64,000 bases of DNA from Aplidium turbinatum (GCA_918807975.1 OU964919.1:14712001-14776000), one strand, 5' to 3'. Numbered from the stretch's first letter, positions 11,338 through 23,301 are shown. Notes: generated from the letters alone by a model not told the origin. Numbers and translations are program-made.

Positions 11338-12163
11338 CAGTGTTTCTCAACCTTTTGTGGTTCACGACCCCTTTTAGGTGTTTAACACAGCCTGTGACCC
11401 CTTCCTGCTAGGTTTTCTATAGATATATAAATTAGCACAAAAATACATTGCAATAACATTTAATTTCAAAGAATTGGTGAATGGTGAATGTCACAACTTT
11501 TAATGCGACGGTTGACTCTGCAACTGCTTGACCAACTTCGAAATTAGTGGTTGAGTGCTTGATAACGCCAATCTCATATCATCTTCAACTTTCCTTCGAT
11601 TTCTTGCCATCGTTTTGATGTGGACAAGAGCTGAAAAACCACTTTCGCAAAGGTAGGCCTAAGTTATGTTAAGTGACAAATGGAAATAATATTCGAAAAG
11701 CTAATTCAGATAGTTGTGGGTATGATTTACGCATAATTAACGCACCAGAACTTGGGCATTTCATGAAAAACGTCACTTAGCCTAAGGAAGAATCATTTTC
11801 AAGATCATAAAATTGGTCTTGTACGGTAATTCATCTGGAATATCAGCAACATCCAAAGCAGTAGAGAACGAATTTCGTACAAATGCAGCATCTCTTTCCT
11901 TGAGCTCAGAGAAATATCGTTCAACTTGAACAAACAATGATAAATTGGCCTACAACCGAGCTACCCGTTCCCTTTCGTAACAGTGCAACCAATCAGTCAC
12001 TTGCTACAACATTAATGTATACTAAAGTGATTGCTGCAAAAATTTTTCATTTATCTGGACATTTTTGCAATTTCGAATTTGTTTTATGAAAATCTTTGCG
12101 ACCCCCTTAAAATGACCTTCGCGACCTTCTTGGGGGTTGCGACCCCCAGGTTGAGAAACGATG
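11338..12163. mobile_element. Non-autonomous hAT element, CAGTGTTTCTCAACC type
   Basis: Inverted repeats CAGTGTTTCTCAACC and GGTTGAGAAACGATG, flanked by a perfect 8-bp duplication TTGTATCC (11330-11337 and 12164-12171). No intact transposase; some short stretches on either strand may be transposase remnants. Confidence 0.9.
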
Positions 12164-12299
12164 TTGTATCCGTTATCTTCCGTCCAAGCAGGAAAACTTT
12201 CGATTTTTACGTTGCTTCAACAATGGATGACATTGAATCAGCGTAACAAAGGTGAATTCTTCGCTAAGAATCAATGGGAGTACCGTACTTTTACACTAA

Positions 12300-12610
12300 T
12301 CGCAGCCGTGGCCGAGTGGTTAGCGCGTTGGGCTCGCAGTCGAGAGCCTGCATGTTCGACTCCAGCCACTCGCACTTGCTGTTGTTTCTCTGGGCAAGAA
12401 ACTTTACGACAATTGCCTCTACCTAGTGATCGATTTCGAGTAATGGGTAGTACCAAATTTAAGTCATAAGTAAAGTAGACAACCGGAAACAGACATTGCC
12501 GTCGGCTGCAGCGTGGGTCAGGTGTATGTCGGAAGGCGTACACCGATGCATAGCGCTCAAGTCCGCTTTCCCGCAATGCAGGATAAAGATAAACAAACAA
12601 ACAAACAAAA
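12300..12610 (+). repeat. tRNA-derived SINE with AAAC tail
   Basis: The head (GCAGCCGTGGCCGAGTGG, an A box; GTTCGACTCC, a B box) resembles a Leu/Ser-type tRNA. A body of about 240 bp follows, ending GGATAAAGAT and then (AAAC)n. The GGATAAAGAT tail is shared with the SINE at 19911. Confidence 0.75.
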
Positions 12611-13263
12611 TCACGTGCAACTTAGTTCAGGTCTTACGTCACAATGTCTGGCTTTGATCGAGTAATATTGATGGCAAGGTTGGTTACACAATTAGATTAC
12701 ACGAGTACGCTATTACAGCAAGATGCAAAAAAATTTGTTAACTTTTGGTATTACTGTAAGAAAAAAAACCTGGAAAATTCTAAAAGTGAGAATGAGGGCG
12801 ATGAACCTACTCGCTCTTTGAGACTTTCACTCACATGACACTCAAAAATAAACCTAAAGAAAGAAACCTAGTGAAACTTTGCACAGCAGAAAATAGTAGA
12901 GTTAGTGTGGGAGTTTTCCGACTCGTGTCCAGAGCATTGTGACGCAAGCAGCCACTCGACCTCGTTCGTGAAAGTTAATCAGTTATGCGGCGTATTAAGC
13001 AGCTACGCGGCGCTTTGACTCTTCAAGCGCACATCGTTGGTCTGAGGAAAGCCTTTCAGAGTGACTTCTCTGAAATTTTAAAAAGCCTTCCAAACCGTAG
13101 CTATAGTACTCAAATGGGGAAGAATTATCGAAATAAAGCGATTAAACATGACGATCGACGTTAAAACTGGTGTGTCCGCCGTGAGACTTAATTTGTCCGC
13201 CGAGATAGCTGCTCAGACCGGACACGTTTGTCCGTCGTCAACAAAAACGAATTTCGAGGCCTG

Positions 13264-14322
13264 ATATTAAAAAAGCTCAAGCTTCCATACAAAACATAGC
13301 ATTGCTCTCAAATTTATCTTGGAGGCTCCCCTCCTACTGGATTACAACTACGGTGAATTTGGAAGGAAACACTGCTTTCAGTAAAAAGTTATTTAACGTC
13401 AAAATATGGACCAGCAGCAAATTTTGCTAAAATACGCCATCTTTGTGGTGAAAAAATGACCCCGTTAGACACTGTTTTAAAAAAAAATATTTTCATCTTA
13501 AAAAGATTTTCATAAGGAACTCATCTTCTGAGCTTCAACCTTGTTCTGCAACTATTAAGGGGTAAAATGCAGTGATGTTTAACCCCTCTTAATATCCATT
13601 TCAAGCAATGAGAAAAACACCAACATTAACTTTTAAGTTGACCAATTGCACTTGTTGTATCGTAAATGACATAAACAACTTCATCACATTGTACAAAGGA
13701 ACCAAAGAACATTCAACCTAAAATGACTGGTTGCCTTATAGGCTACTGGAAGGCTACTTTCTCGTAAATGTAAAACTTGGAATGTATATAAATGTTTTTG
13801 CATGTAAATTTTCCTTCATGTTTGGATTTTCAAAACTTTTAATCCAAAGCATTTACAAAGCTGAAATTTGGTATTCTGAGTAAGAAGCAGCCCTAGTTTT
13901 CATATGCACCATCAAAATTGCCAATTTCAAATTAGTTTTAGAGATACGTTTCAAAAATTGAAATTTTTTACATTTGAAATTTTTTTGACAATTTATGATG
14001 TCAGCTATCTCCCAAACCAATAGTCACAGAACTACCATTTTGCATATCATTAATCTATACTAGTTGCTAATTAACACCCATGAGACTGACACCAAACAAA
14101 TGTGAAATTATTGAAGTTTGGAGGGTGGAAAGATGAAGCCAGAGCAAAAAAACTCAAAATGCGTCATCTTGTGGTTAATATTTGACCCTGTGGACAGTCC
14201 TTTAGAAAGTTAAAACTTTCAGGAAAAAATCTTCTTTGCCTAACCAATAAACAGTTCAAGTTTCAAATATGTAACCTAACTCCTTCAAGAGTAAATGCAG
14301 CTGTGAAATCATGAGCTTGACC
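13264..14322. other. Repeat-like intergenic sequence
   Basis: Contains two loosely similar segments (about 13433 and 14160) with ATCTT.GTGGT and TTGACCC-type motifs, which may be an old internal duplication. No gene signal. Confidence 0.3.
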
Positions 14323-14527
14323 ATCACAAGCATAGGCGCCTAACCCGTGGGGGCGTGGGGGCCAGGCCCCCACGCATATTTCTGCGTGGGAGCAACTTTT
14401 TATGCTGCATTTATACATAAAACAATAGATGAACTAGCGATCGGCAGCAGGAAAACATTTTTAAATGCAAACCGCAACAGCTTTGCGCTAAATAATCACT
14501 AGCACGAGTAGCGATGCTACAATCCCA

Positions 14528-14617
14528 CCCCAGACAAAAAAAATCTGTCATTTTTACATTGATTTAACGTCTGCAGACGTTGCATCAATGTAAAAATGAC
14601 TAATTTTGCTGCCTGAG
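14528..14617. repeat. Palindromic MITE copy inside the 14331-15543 element
   Basis: CCCAGAC left end, centre AACGTCTGCAGACGTTGCAT, right end ATTTTGCTGCCTGAG; nearly perfect arms. Confidence 0.8.
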
Positions 14618-14695
14618 ACATAGCAAAAATCTACCATTTTGCGTCGATTCAATGTCATTAGATGTTGAATGCACCCAAAAACAACATAATTTGCT
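14618..14695. repeat. Palindromic MITE copy, second, diverged
   Basis: Abuts the previous copy: ATAGCAAAAATCTACC, centre TTCAATGTCATTAGATGTTG, right end AACATAATTTGCT. Confidence 0.55.
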
Positions 14696-15088
14696 ACGTT
14701 GACGCAGCGTGCGTTTAGCTTAATGCGCTTGCAAACAGACTCGATGTCGCTTTCGAAAGTCGAAACCTCTGCAGTGAATTGTCGCGGCAGTGAATCGCTT
14801 GCTGTGAAAATGAACTTGACGTCTCGGCCCGAGGTTACCACTAACCAACGTAACAACGGACTCGCGCAAACTGCATGGCGCACACACGACCGTTGCCATA
14901 GAAACCCGATCAAAAGCGGGGAATATGCGCATCTTTTGTTTCATCTGCAACACGGGCGTATTACAGCGAATTGAAACTTGAAAGCAGGTCAGCCATAAGT
15001 TGCGATGTTGTAGTGAAAAGGGAGCAATGTCAAGTCGAAAACTTAATCAAACGTCTCTCCGTAACTATTTTTCAAGGGCTGTTTACGG

Positions 15089-15160
15089 TGTCAGCAACAT
15101 TTCAATTTATTCAAGTTGACGTGCTGTTGAATTGATGTAAACATGAATGATTTTGCTTTC
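15089..15160. repeat. Probable palindromic MITE remnant
   Basis: GTCAGCAACATTTCAATTTA then TTGAATTGATGTAAACATG and GATTTTGCT; heavily diverged. Confidence 0.35.
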
Positions 15161-16180
15161 AACAGGTATATTTTCAAGCGTATGATCAAGTTAGTATTTT
15201 CATTCCATTTACAGACAATACCTTTTAGTAAACCTTTTCGTCTCTTGTTTCATGCTAATAAATCTAGTTCGTTGCTAAACTTTATGTTGTGCTTAGCTTG
15301 AAGAGTCGCAGTCCATCAACCGCTAACCAACGCAGACGCATAGCATGTGTTTTGATCGAGTTTTGTTTATAATAATTAACGGTAGGTCGAACGTAGCAAT
15401 AACTCCGAGTGTGGCAATAAAAGCAATCCTAGTGTGACGACATAATTACGTCATCCATCTGCGTGACATTTCGCTGAATTTACGTTGCTGCTGATGAAAC
15501 ACGCTTTCGCCCCCACCGTCAAAAAAATAGTTAGGCGCCTGTGATCACAAGCACATATGGCCATATGATGGAAACAGTATCGGCGATCTAACGTTACTCC
15601 TTCCAGGTTTCTCGACATGCAACAGGAATGCATCAGTTATAATATTAGAATTTTATCCTGGCATGCCTGAACTGCTACTGCTCTTATCGATAAGGCTATC
15701 AAAACTCATCCATCTGTCGACATTGTGAAAACAACAAACTGTTGATCATTTGATTTTCCACTGTCCATGGACTGCAGAACCTGGCGGTTTCAACACAGTT
15801 TACCAATACAAAAACATATTTAAAAATTGGTTAAAAAATGAGCTTCAAATGTGAAAATGCCAAACGGAACTACTACTAATACTACTGTATCACTTATGTT
15901 TTCATTTGGTTATTTACCTCAGATAAAAACTGCAACTCGACAACACTGACTGACTTGACATTTTGACAACAGTATTGTACATACATTTTTTTTCAAAATA
16001 GAATGACTTATTCTCTTTGGTGATGGTAGGCGAGCAGACTATGCAAGTGCAATCTTCTCAATGCAGATTGAGTGTTTCAACATTAGGTAATTTACACTGC
16101 TATACAATTTTATAAAAATCTTGCCAGTGGCGTACGCAGGAGGCATTGAGCCATGGATTCAAAATTTGCTTAGTCTATAG

Positions 16181-16691
16181 CAGGGTTGGCCAACTTCTCA
16201 TCGAATGGGATCGATTAGAAAATTTCTTATTGAAAGGTCAGTGATAAAGTCACTGAGCAACTTTTTTCTTGTGACATCACAAGCTGTGTGGAAAAGTGTG
16301 TCTTTTGTCTTGCTGCTTATTGTTAGACAGATGTGACTGCCCCTAAACTGTCTTTGTATGGGCATAGCGCTTTTTCGCTTATTACAAACAGTAAAGGTGG
16401 TTCCATACATGATTTAAGTGTCTGGTATGAGAAGATAAGATTCCCATTGCACTAAGCCTTCCGCACTAAGGAGAGTAGGGTGGCCAGTTCCTTTCTCTCG
16501 GCCGCCTTTCCTGCAGCAATTATGCCAACCCAATTTATTACATCCTATTGAAAGGACGTGGGTTCGACACCGCTCCAGAGCATGCTGCAGTGTCACGGCA
16601 AAGACACTTAATGGCAAGCCAAAATAAGGGGAGCAACTGCCATTGATGCTGATGAATAACATTACTGAAACAAGTGATTTGGTCAGCCCTG
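16181..16691. mobile_element. Candidate hAT element (CAGGGTTGGCCAA ends)
   Basis: CAGGGTTGGCCAA at left and TTGGTCAGCCCTG at right are inverted with two mismatches over 13 bp. Flanking octamers do not match. An open minus-strand stretch at 16198-16410 may be a transposase remnant but I cannot assign it. Confidence 0.4.
16555..16615 (+). repeat. SINE fragment (B-box part)
   Basis: GTGGGTTCGACACCGCTC then AGAGCATGCTGCAGTGTC and GGCAAAGACAC; the same string occurs at 19158-19220 and, inverted, at 43259-43357. Confidence 0.5.
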
Positions 16692-16854
16692 AGCGTAGTG
16701 GTATGAGGGTGCAACCTAGTTCGTACCCTGAACAGTTCTTACCCTCAGTTCGTACCCTGAAAAGATCGAGAGAAAAAATTTAAAAAAGCCGAAGTCGTTG
16801 ATCGCAGTTTAATAGCACAAAGCCGAACTCACTGATCGGAGTTTCCGCAAACAA

Positions 16855-17276
16855 ACTCGAGGGTTAGGGTTAGCGAAAACTGCGAAAAAATATTGGCGAA
16901 AACTGCAATCAGCGAGGGTTAGAGCATAGATAACTCTATGGTTAGGGCAAAGGTTAGCGGAAACTGCGGAAAAATGTTTGCGGAAACTGCGATCAGCGAG
17001 GGTTAGGGTTAGAGAGCATAGATTACTCGATTGTTAGTGTTAGGGTAAGCGGAAATTGCGGAAAAATGTTTGCGGAAACTGCGATCAGCGAGGGTTAGGG
17101 TTAGAGCATAGATTATTCTATGATTAGAGTTAGGGTAAAGTTTAATGGAAACTGCGGAAAAATGTTTGCGGAAACTGCGGTCAGCGAAGGTAAGGGTTAG
17201 AGCATAGATTAGTCTATGATTAGGTTTAGCGGAAACTGCGGAAAAATGTTTGCGGAATCTGCGATCAGCGACTTCC
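16855..17276. repeat. Minisatellite of roughly 90-bp units with telomere-like blocks
   Basis: Four to five units contain GCGGAAACTGCGGAAAAATG, TTTGCGGAAACTGCGATCAG, then GAGGGTTAGGGTTAGAG and CATAGATTA. Anchor positions 16976, 17068, 17164 and 17248 give spacings of 92, 96 and 84. TTAGGG hexamers occur in nearly every unit. Preceded at 16710-16765 by a GTTCGTACCCTGA direct repeat. Confidence 0.85.
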
Positions 17277-17299
17277 GCCAACGCGTTATCCATTGCGCA

Positions 17300-19157
17300 A
17301 TCCCATCGCCATTAAAGCAGTCCTTAAAATGTACTGCACTAGAGTTGCTTGATCTTTCTATTTCATTATTTACAAAGTCAATCAGTTAACATACTGAGCT
17401 ATTGGGGCAGATGTAAACAATTTTTTTATTTTAGGTACACCAAAAAATATGGATGACCAGCCACATAATTTATTTTTGAATACAGATGAAAGTTGAAGTT
17501 AAACCTAACATTAAGTTTTCTTTTGATCTGAGCTTTTTAACTCAAAAGTGTGTTGCCATGAGAACCCAAACAACATGAACCTGGATTTGAATAAACATCT
17601 TATTTTTTCTGAATTAACCGAGCTTTTTAAGATTTAGCAACGGTAAAATAGTTCAAATTTAGTTCCAACTTTATGCCACATAAATACAGTACAAAAAGCC
17701 ATCACTGACTGATACCTCCCTTGAGTCCCTGGTGACAAGATAAAACTTGTTAAACAAGATAAAAACAAAAAATTTTGCCAAGCGTTTCGTTTCCTAAAAT
17801 AACCTCTGGAACTATTTAAAAAGAAATAAAAAGGGACAAATAATTTTTGTCCAACATCTTTACGATAGCAATAGGTCAGTTTTGCAACATTACTAATGTG
17901 TACGTTGGACACTATATATAGTTGTAGCATTATGCTTTTATTAATATCATTTCAATGTTTTGTTCAATGCCAATTGTTCAGTGTTATCAGACTGGTCACA
18001 GCGGTAAACCATAATCTCTTCGTGGGAAAATTGTAACATAAGATTCCCGAATCCGTTCGTCTGTATGTAATGACCGAAAGAGAAACACTCTTCTGAAACG
18101 TCTATTCAAAATTGTATTTCTGTAAAATTAGCCCGCGGCTATCGAAAATGGAACGCAACACGGTACGCCACTAAAACCTGTCACTACAGAACAAACTACT
18201 TAGATAAAGACGGAATTTTTGTCCAGCTAGCAAGCACTAAGCAAACAGTTAAATGTGCGACTAACTCTCAAGCAACCATTTCACGAATGACCAGAATAGA
18301 TATCAATATCTCAAACTCACGTACGCAGTACTGTGACGTAATAGTGAAAGACATTGTCACGCAATTCAAACAGGTGTTCAAAGGTGATGATGCAATATTT
18401 CATGTTTAAACAGGTTTGACACAAGTCTTACGAACGATGGCGCAATTTTGGCTCATTTCTAAGAAAAATTCCATGACGTAAGATTCAGTAGACCTGAACG
18501 GTTTTATATGACGTTTGATTTGTATAGAGATTGGCCGTAACACAGACCCACTATGTACATGTACATATAGTGGCTCTGGTGTTATTATGCATAGAATTTT
18601 GAAACTTCATGCAGTTATTCACAACAGCTACTAAGACAATAAAAGCAGTTATTGAGTAACAAAGCAGTTTAGTTCTTAGTGGTGTAATTGTATTTTATGG
18701 TTAGGCCTACATCATGCTATTGGCTAGCTGAGGCCTGAGAGGTGAGTAATAAATAATGTTTTATTTATTTTCCAACAAATCACCTAAAGTTAAATTAGAG
18801 TCCAATTGTGCTACTAAGTGGAAGCCAGATCAAATTTGCAGATAGCGTCAATTATCTGGGAGGGCAAGTAGGCTAAAGTCAAGTTTTTTTTTGGTTACTT
18901 ATTTTAAGTAGGCTAAGAGTTCTGGACACAAAGAGTACCGTAGGTTTCACAATCATAAAAAGTCAATTTTATGTAATTGACACGTTCAGTCCAAATATTT
19001 TTTTCTAAATGCTGAGTGAGAAAAACTGATAGGCTACCGTACTGCTTTAACAACTTTTTGTTCATCGATCTCAATTTGTGCTTCGTTTAGCTTCTTAACA
19101 CCAAAAACAGTGCAAAACAATGACATTTCCAGAATAATGAACAACCAGAAAGTTGAT
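17300..19157. other. Intergenic sequence
   Basis: No gene, RNA or structured repeat that I can support. Confidence 0.35.
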
Positions 19158-19220
19158 TGGGCGCCAGTTTGACACCGCTCAAGAGCATGTGGCTGTGTCT
19201 TTGGCAAGACACCAAAAGGC
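19158..19220 (+). repeat. SINE fragment (B-box part)
   Basis: GGGCGCCAGTTTGACACCGC then AGAGCATGTGGCTGTGTC and GGCAAGACACC; B box decayed to GTTTGACACC. Confidence 0.45.
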
Positions 19221-19910
19221 GTGCCGTCTATTGCGGAGTGGCGTCCTTCCGACTATAGTCTTTGATTTTTTTATGATTACGGTATAGGCTAAGCCCTTCA
19301 TATACGTATACGGTATAGCCCTTCGTATGTCTGTGGCCTGCTGAACTAAAGATTAGGTACGTCACATTTTATTTTTAACTAGGCTATGTTTTTGGTGAAC
19401 GTGATGTTCCTTGAGGAGTAAGTTGCCTGCTTAAGTGATTATACAGCCTTCAGTCGCACCCAATATATTCTGTTGAGGATTTCAACGTTGTTTCGTTGAT
19501 TTAATTTTTTGTTTTGTTCTAGCAGCCTTATTTTAAATAAACACAAAAAACAGTGGATCATTTAGTCAAATTTTCGTTTTGATCATTTTTTTTAGATTTT
19601 AGGTCAATAAAAACTTGCCCTGGTTAATTTATCGTCAACGCGACACTAATCGCTTGCGTTTTGCCTTCAATAACGCATTTAGAATCATTTACAATTTGCC
19701 CAAACAATAGGCTACAGTGTTTTTTTGTTTTTTTACAATACAGTGACCGTGAACTTCAAGTCTCGTGTAACATTATAGCCTAACATTTGATGCATTAGTA
19801 CGGAAATATGTTTTTTCTTTTGTGGAAAGATGCGAATCATCGTCAAACTCTTTTGTTACCTCCCTGATGAGGTCTTGACTGCTATCGTAAATCGAACTAT
19901 TGTCCGTCCG

Positions 19911-20190
19911 CCCCGTTAGCTCAGTGGTTACGCGCCCGGCTCAAGATCACGCGGCACTGGTTCGACTCTCAGAGTGTGCGCTTGAGCAACGCATTTCAGG
20001 ACTGCTCTTCATTCAGCAGCACTTAGTGAATGGAATAATTTCCCGGCAACAACACTTCAACAATCGGAAAACTTCACCCTGCCAATCTTGGTAACCGGCC
20101 CTGTATCAAGAGCCTCTACAAGTATGCGAAACTGCCAGGAATAACCAATCAAGGCTTTGTCAGTCCGAGGATAAAGATTCAAAACCAACC
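19911..20190 (+). repeat. tRNA-derived SINE, second family
   Basis: Head CCCCGTTAGCTCAGTGGTTA has an A box (TTAGCTCAGTGG); GGTTCGACTC is the B box 48 bases on. The body runs to GAGGATAAAGATTC with an A-rich end, the same tail motif as the SINE at 12300. Not a functional tRNA: the 3' acceptor strand does not pair with CCCCG. Confidence 0.65.
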
Positions 20191-20535
20191 ATTGTCATCA
20201 TGACAACAAGCCTATGCCTACTTATACTTAGCCTTGATGGTACAAAGATATTAACAGTCATCGTTTGCTAACGTTAAATCTTAGCCTACTGGTTGGATGT
20301 TTGAACAAAATGAGCTCGTAATTTCAAATACTTTTGCGCCACAGCTGCGTGTGGACATCTCTTGTCTAATGCAATAAGTAAGACTATTGTGGCTCCACAA
20401 CAGCTAAGGTCTTTTAGCGATAGGGCTCATTTTTAATTTTTATATGAGGTTTACGGCCTCACCACATTATTACCCAACTTATCCTCACTGTGTTATGCAA
20501 GAAAGAAGACAATCGGTACTGTTTGTGAAGTTTTC

Positions 20536-20614
20536 GATTTGACCCGACCTGGAATCGAACTCACATCTACCAGCACCAAAGTTAAAGGCGAAAACACGCG
20601 GCCACGAAGTGGTT
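20536..20614 (-). repeat. Possible tRNA-like remnant
   Basis: Minus strand has CGTGGCCGCGTG and GAGTTCGATTCCAGG, like degenerate A and B boxes of a Leu/Ser tRNA or SINE head. Confidence 0.28.
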
Positions 20615-20619
20615 TAGAG

Positions 20620-21990
20620 GCGATTACAAACCGTTGTGTTTGTTTAAGGCAGCTGTAATTTTCTTACGTTGTCCTTGTAGACTCAGCCCGAAGTGGAAAA
20701 AAGGATACAGCAGTAAAAATAGGCTAGTAGCACGCTTGGGTGCTGACATTACAAATATGCTAAAAGACGGTAGTTTAATCTTATTCCATTTCGAAAAAAA
20801 GTAGCCTGCAGACAACAGCAACGACTCCAATAGGCTGCTTTTTGCTTTTGCGCCAGTGTGGCACTCAATGAACCACATACCTTCGCAAATCAACCAGCAT
20901 GAACCAATGGATTATACGTCACTGAAGAAAGATCACCAAAAGCGTAAAAATCCATTCGTGGGTGTACGCTTAACTCGTAGGCTACGCCACGTCATAATTA
21001 GTGTAGGGCCTATCTGTTGGCTTATCGTATCGGATAAAGCAATGGCGAGAAACCATATTGTCTTAAATATTCACTCGAGAAGTCACATAACTTAGCTCAA
21101 AAGTTCTTAGCGTTGTCTTGACAAATCAGGTGTGGACTTAGAACTAAATTAATTTTTATTAAAACAGCCGAGGCAAAAATTAAATATGACACGATCCAAA
21201 AAACAAGTATTTATAACGAAGGACAGTACCATTTTAGTCAGTCATTGCTTTTTACATAGAAACATAATATATTGGTTCCATGTCGTCTTCCTTAGAGACA
21301 AGCCGGGGTATTTACCAGAAAGGATGCTAACTAGCGGCAAATATTGCACGAAACAATTCGAGACATAAGCATTGTCATGTGGAAAATGACAAAGTTGACT
21401 TCACTTGAAACCAGTTCCCGAAGTAAGGGGGCAAAAGATTATAGAAATAACACGATTTAGAAGATAGTGGGGTTAGATGCCAAGAACAATGATTTCACAT
21501 CAACATAAAGGTTTTATGATAAGGACACAATGTGAGATTCACAAAGTTGTAGATGCGGTCAGTGCTTACAGTGACTGTGGAATCTAAATGGCAGTCTCCT
21601 GTTCAAGTATACGAAGACAGAAATAAATCAATACTTGTAAAAAAAAACAGAAAGTGGGCTCTGAAAACTCCAAAGGTTGTCACTGAGGGGTGTTGGAATC
21701 TTCCACCAGTGGCCAACTTAAAGCTACAATTTCTTTAGTTATGTTTAAGAGAAAAAATGAAATTTCTAGTTAAAAACCAAAAGTCAGATCCCCAAGACCT
21801 TGAATCAACATTGATTTTCGGTTATTATTCTCGTGTGGTTTCCCAACAGAAATCTTGTAGAACAAAATATTTCCTGAGGACGGTCCACATCTCTGAAACC
21901 TTAAGGCCGGTTGTGAAATTTCCAGGATTTTTCCAAGGTTAATTCATGGGAACATACAAGTTTACAAAATACACATATCGCTTCAATGAA
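20620..21990. other. Intergenic sequence between SINE remnants and the BCR 3' region
   Basis: Several open frames of 60-90 codons without recognisable motifs; no gene supported. Confidence 0.35.
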
Positions 21991-21998
21991 GTTGCTTA

Positions 21999-22086
21999 CC
22001 CAGACAGCAAAATCGGTCATTTTTACGTTGATTTAACGTCTACAGACGTTAAATCAATGTAAAAATGACCAATTTTGCTCTGTGGG
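21999..22086. repeat. Palindromic MITE copy, near consensus
   Basis: CCCAGACAGCAAAATCGGTC, centre AACGTCTACAGACGTTAAAT, right end ACCAATTTTGCTCTGTGGG. Confidence 0.88.
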
Positions 22087-22211
22087 TAATTTAACTCGTG
22101 AGATCAGCCGTCACTGTTAACCTGGCTAGCAAAAATAGCAACTTTAGCACAGGGTTGGAATTGTCGCACTCAAAAGCTTGATTAAAAATTCGGAACAAGT
22201 TGAGATGACAT

Positions 22212-22294
22212 CCCAGACATCAAAGTCCATCATTTTTACAAAAACGTCTGCAGACGTTGAATCAATGAAAAAATGACGGATTTTTATGTCTGGG
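22212..22294. repeat. Palindromic MITE copy
   Basis: CCCAGACATCAAAGTCCATC, centre AACGTCTGCAGACGTTGAAT, right end GACGGATTTTTATGTCTGGG; lacks the TTGATTC part of the left arm. Confidence 0.82.
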
Positions 22295-22602
22295 ATGTTT
22301 GTGAAAGCAACGAAATTTAACGTTGCCCTCGAACAACGTCATGTTCAAGTTTCATCAACACCGCTCGACGGGAAAGTAACGGTATAAATTTTGTCTGGTT
22401 CAACCAATAAAACACACGGACCACAAGAATATGTTTTTGAAAGTACCTCGTTTTCAGTACCGGCGCCATACAAAGTGCACGTGCTAAAAATATCTCAAAA
22501 ATCTCGGACTTTGTTTTCTGGTTGCAAATCATCTAACGTCGAATGAACAAAAGTTTATAAAATTTTTACGTCAAATGATCAGCACAATGAAAATAATTCA
22601 CA

Positions 22603-22675
22603 AAGGCAGAATCAGTCCTTTTCACATGTGTAGAAGTTGAATCAATGTAAAAAGGACGGATTCTTGCTGCTTGGA
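22603..22675. repeat. Palindromic MITE copy (centre altered)
   Basis: AGGCAGAATCAGTCCTTTTC, right arm GTTGAATCAATGTAAAAAGG and GGATTCTTGCTGCTTGG. Confidence 0.65.
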
Positions 22676-22851
22676 TATATCCCAACTTGAAAGCTTGGTC
22701 AATTTTACATTTAAAAGAAACGTTTTGTTGCAAAATGATTCTAATTCTAAGCGGAAAAAATAGGAAAACAAGGCGCCACCTTAAGCCAAAAGGAAAAAAA
22801 ACAACACAGAAACATAAACAAAATTACAGATGGAAGCAGAAACTGAGAAAA

Positions 22852-23301
22852 CTATAAATCTGTAACCACTGGCAACTGTGTTTTTCCCACTTGGGGTCGC
22901 CGTGGGGCAGGTTTGGGCTTTGGGGGTCGGACACCCTTATCATTTGCATCCATACTTGGTTTGCGCACTATTGGAGGACCCACAACTTTAGGTTTTGGGT
23001 TTGTCTGGGGGATATATATTTCCTCATATGGGTGATATCTGGGTTGAAAAGCAGGTGGGGGAACAACGGAAGAGGAAGAGACATCAGTTTTTGATTTGGG
23101 TTTTACCCCGTCCGTTGTTAAAGAACGGGTTAGGGATTTATTTTTAAGCGACTCGACAGTCTTTGAGTTGTTCGACGAAAGGTTTTCCTGACTGCGGGAA
23201 AGTGGCTTTCCATCTTCGGCAGATTCCTTCAAATTACCGTTCTTCAAAGTTTCATAATCAACCATTTCATTAAGTTCAAGACAATACAGAAGCACATCCA
23301 T
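22852..23301 (-). CDS. BCR: BCR exon 27: proline-rich C-terminal tail with PDZ ligand
   Basis: Residues 1295-1443 and stop. [12 protein letters not shown] continues the GAP helix (human VQVLLYFLQLE), then about 125 residues of Ser/Lys-rich and proline-rich sequence including [11 protein letters not shown], a PxxPxR-type SH3 ligand, ending VVTDL. Human BCR stops about 20 residues after the GAP helix. Confidence 0.95.
   Translation of the reverse strand: MDVLLYCLELNEMVDYETLKNGNLKESAEDGKPLSRSQENLSSNNSKTVESLKNKSLTRSLTTDGVKPKSKTDVSSSSVVPPPAFQPRYHPYEEIYIPQTNPKPKVVGPPIVRKPSMDANDKGVRPPKPKPAPRRPQVGKTQLPVVTDL

Larger units (their letters stand above)
11120..13263. mobile_element. hAT-like element holding nested insertions
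   Basis: Ends CAGGCCTTGAAATTC and GAATTTCGAGGCCTG form a 15-bp inverted repeat (two mismatches), and GGACA/TGTCC motifs recur inside both ends. The interior carries a second hAT (11338-12163) and a SINE (12300-12610); without them the element is about 1.0 kb. Flanks share only ATATT, so the target duplication is unclear. Confidence 0.6.
14331..15543. mobile_element. hAT-type element with CATAGGCGCCTAAC ends
   Basis: Left end CATAGGCGCCTAAC, right end GTTAGGCGCCTGTG; 13 of 14 positions match as inverted repeats. A perfect 8-bp duplication ATCACAAG flanks it (14323-14330 and 15544-15551). The left end also has a GC-rich hairpin (GTGGGGGC...GCCCCCAC). No transposase seen; two palindromic MITE copies sit inside. 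Confidence 0.82.

Noticed and set aside
19911-19985. Functional tRNA gene
   Set aside because: A and B boxes are good but acceptor and anticodon stems do not pair, and a SINE body follows.
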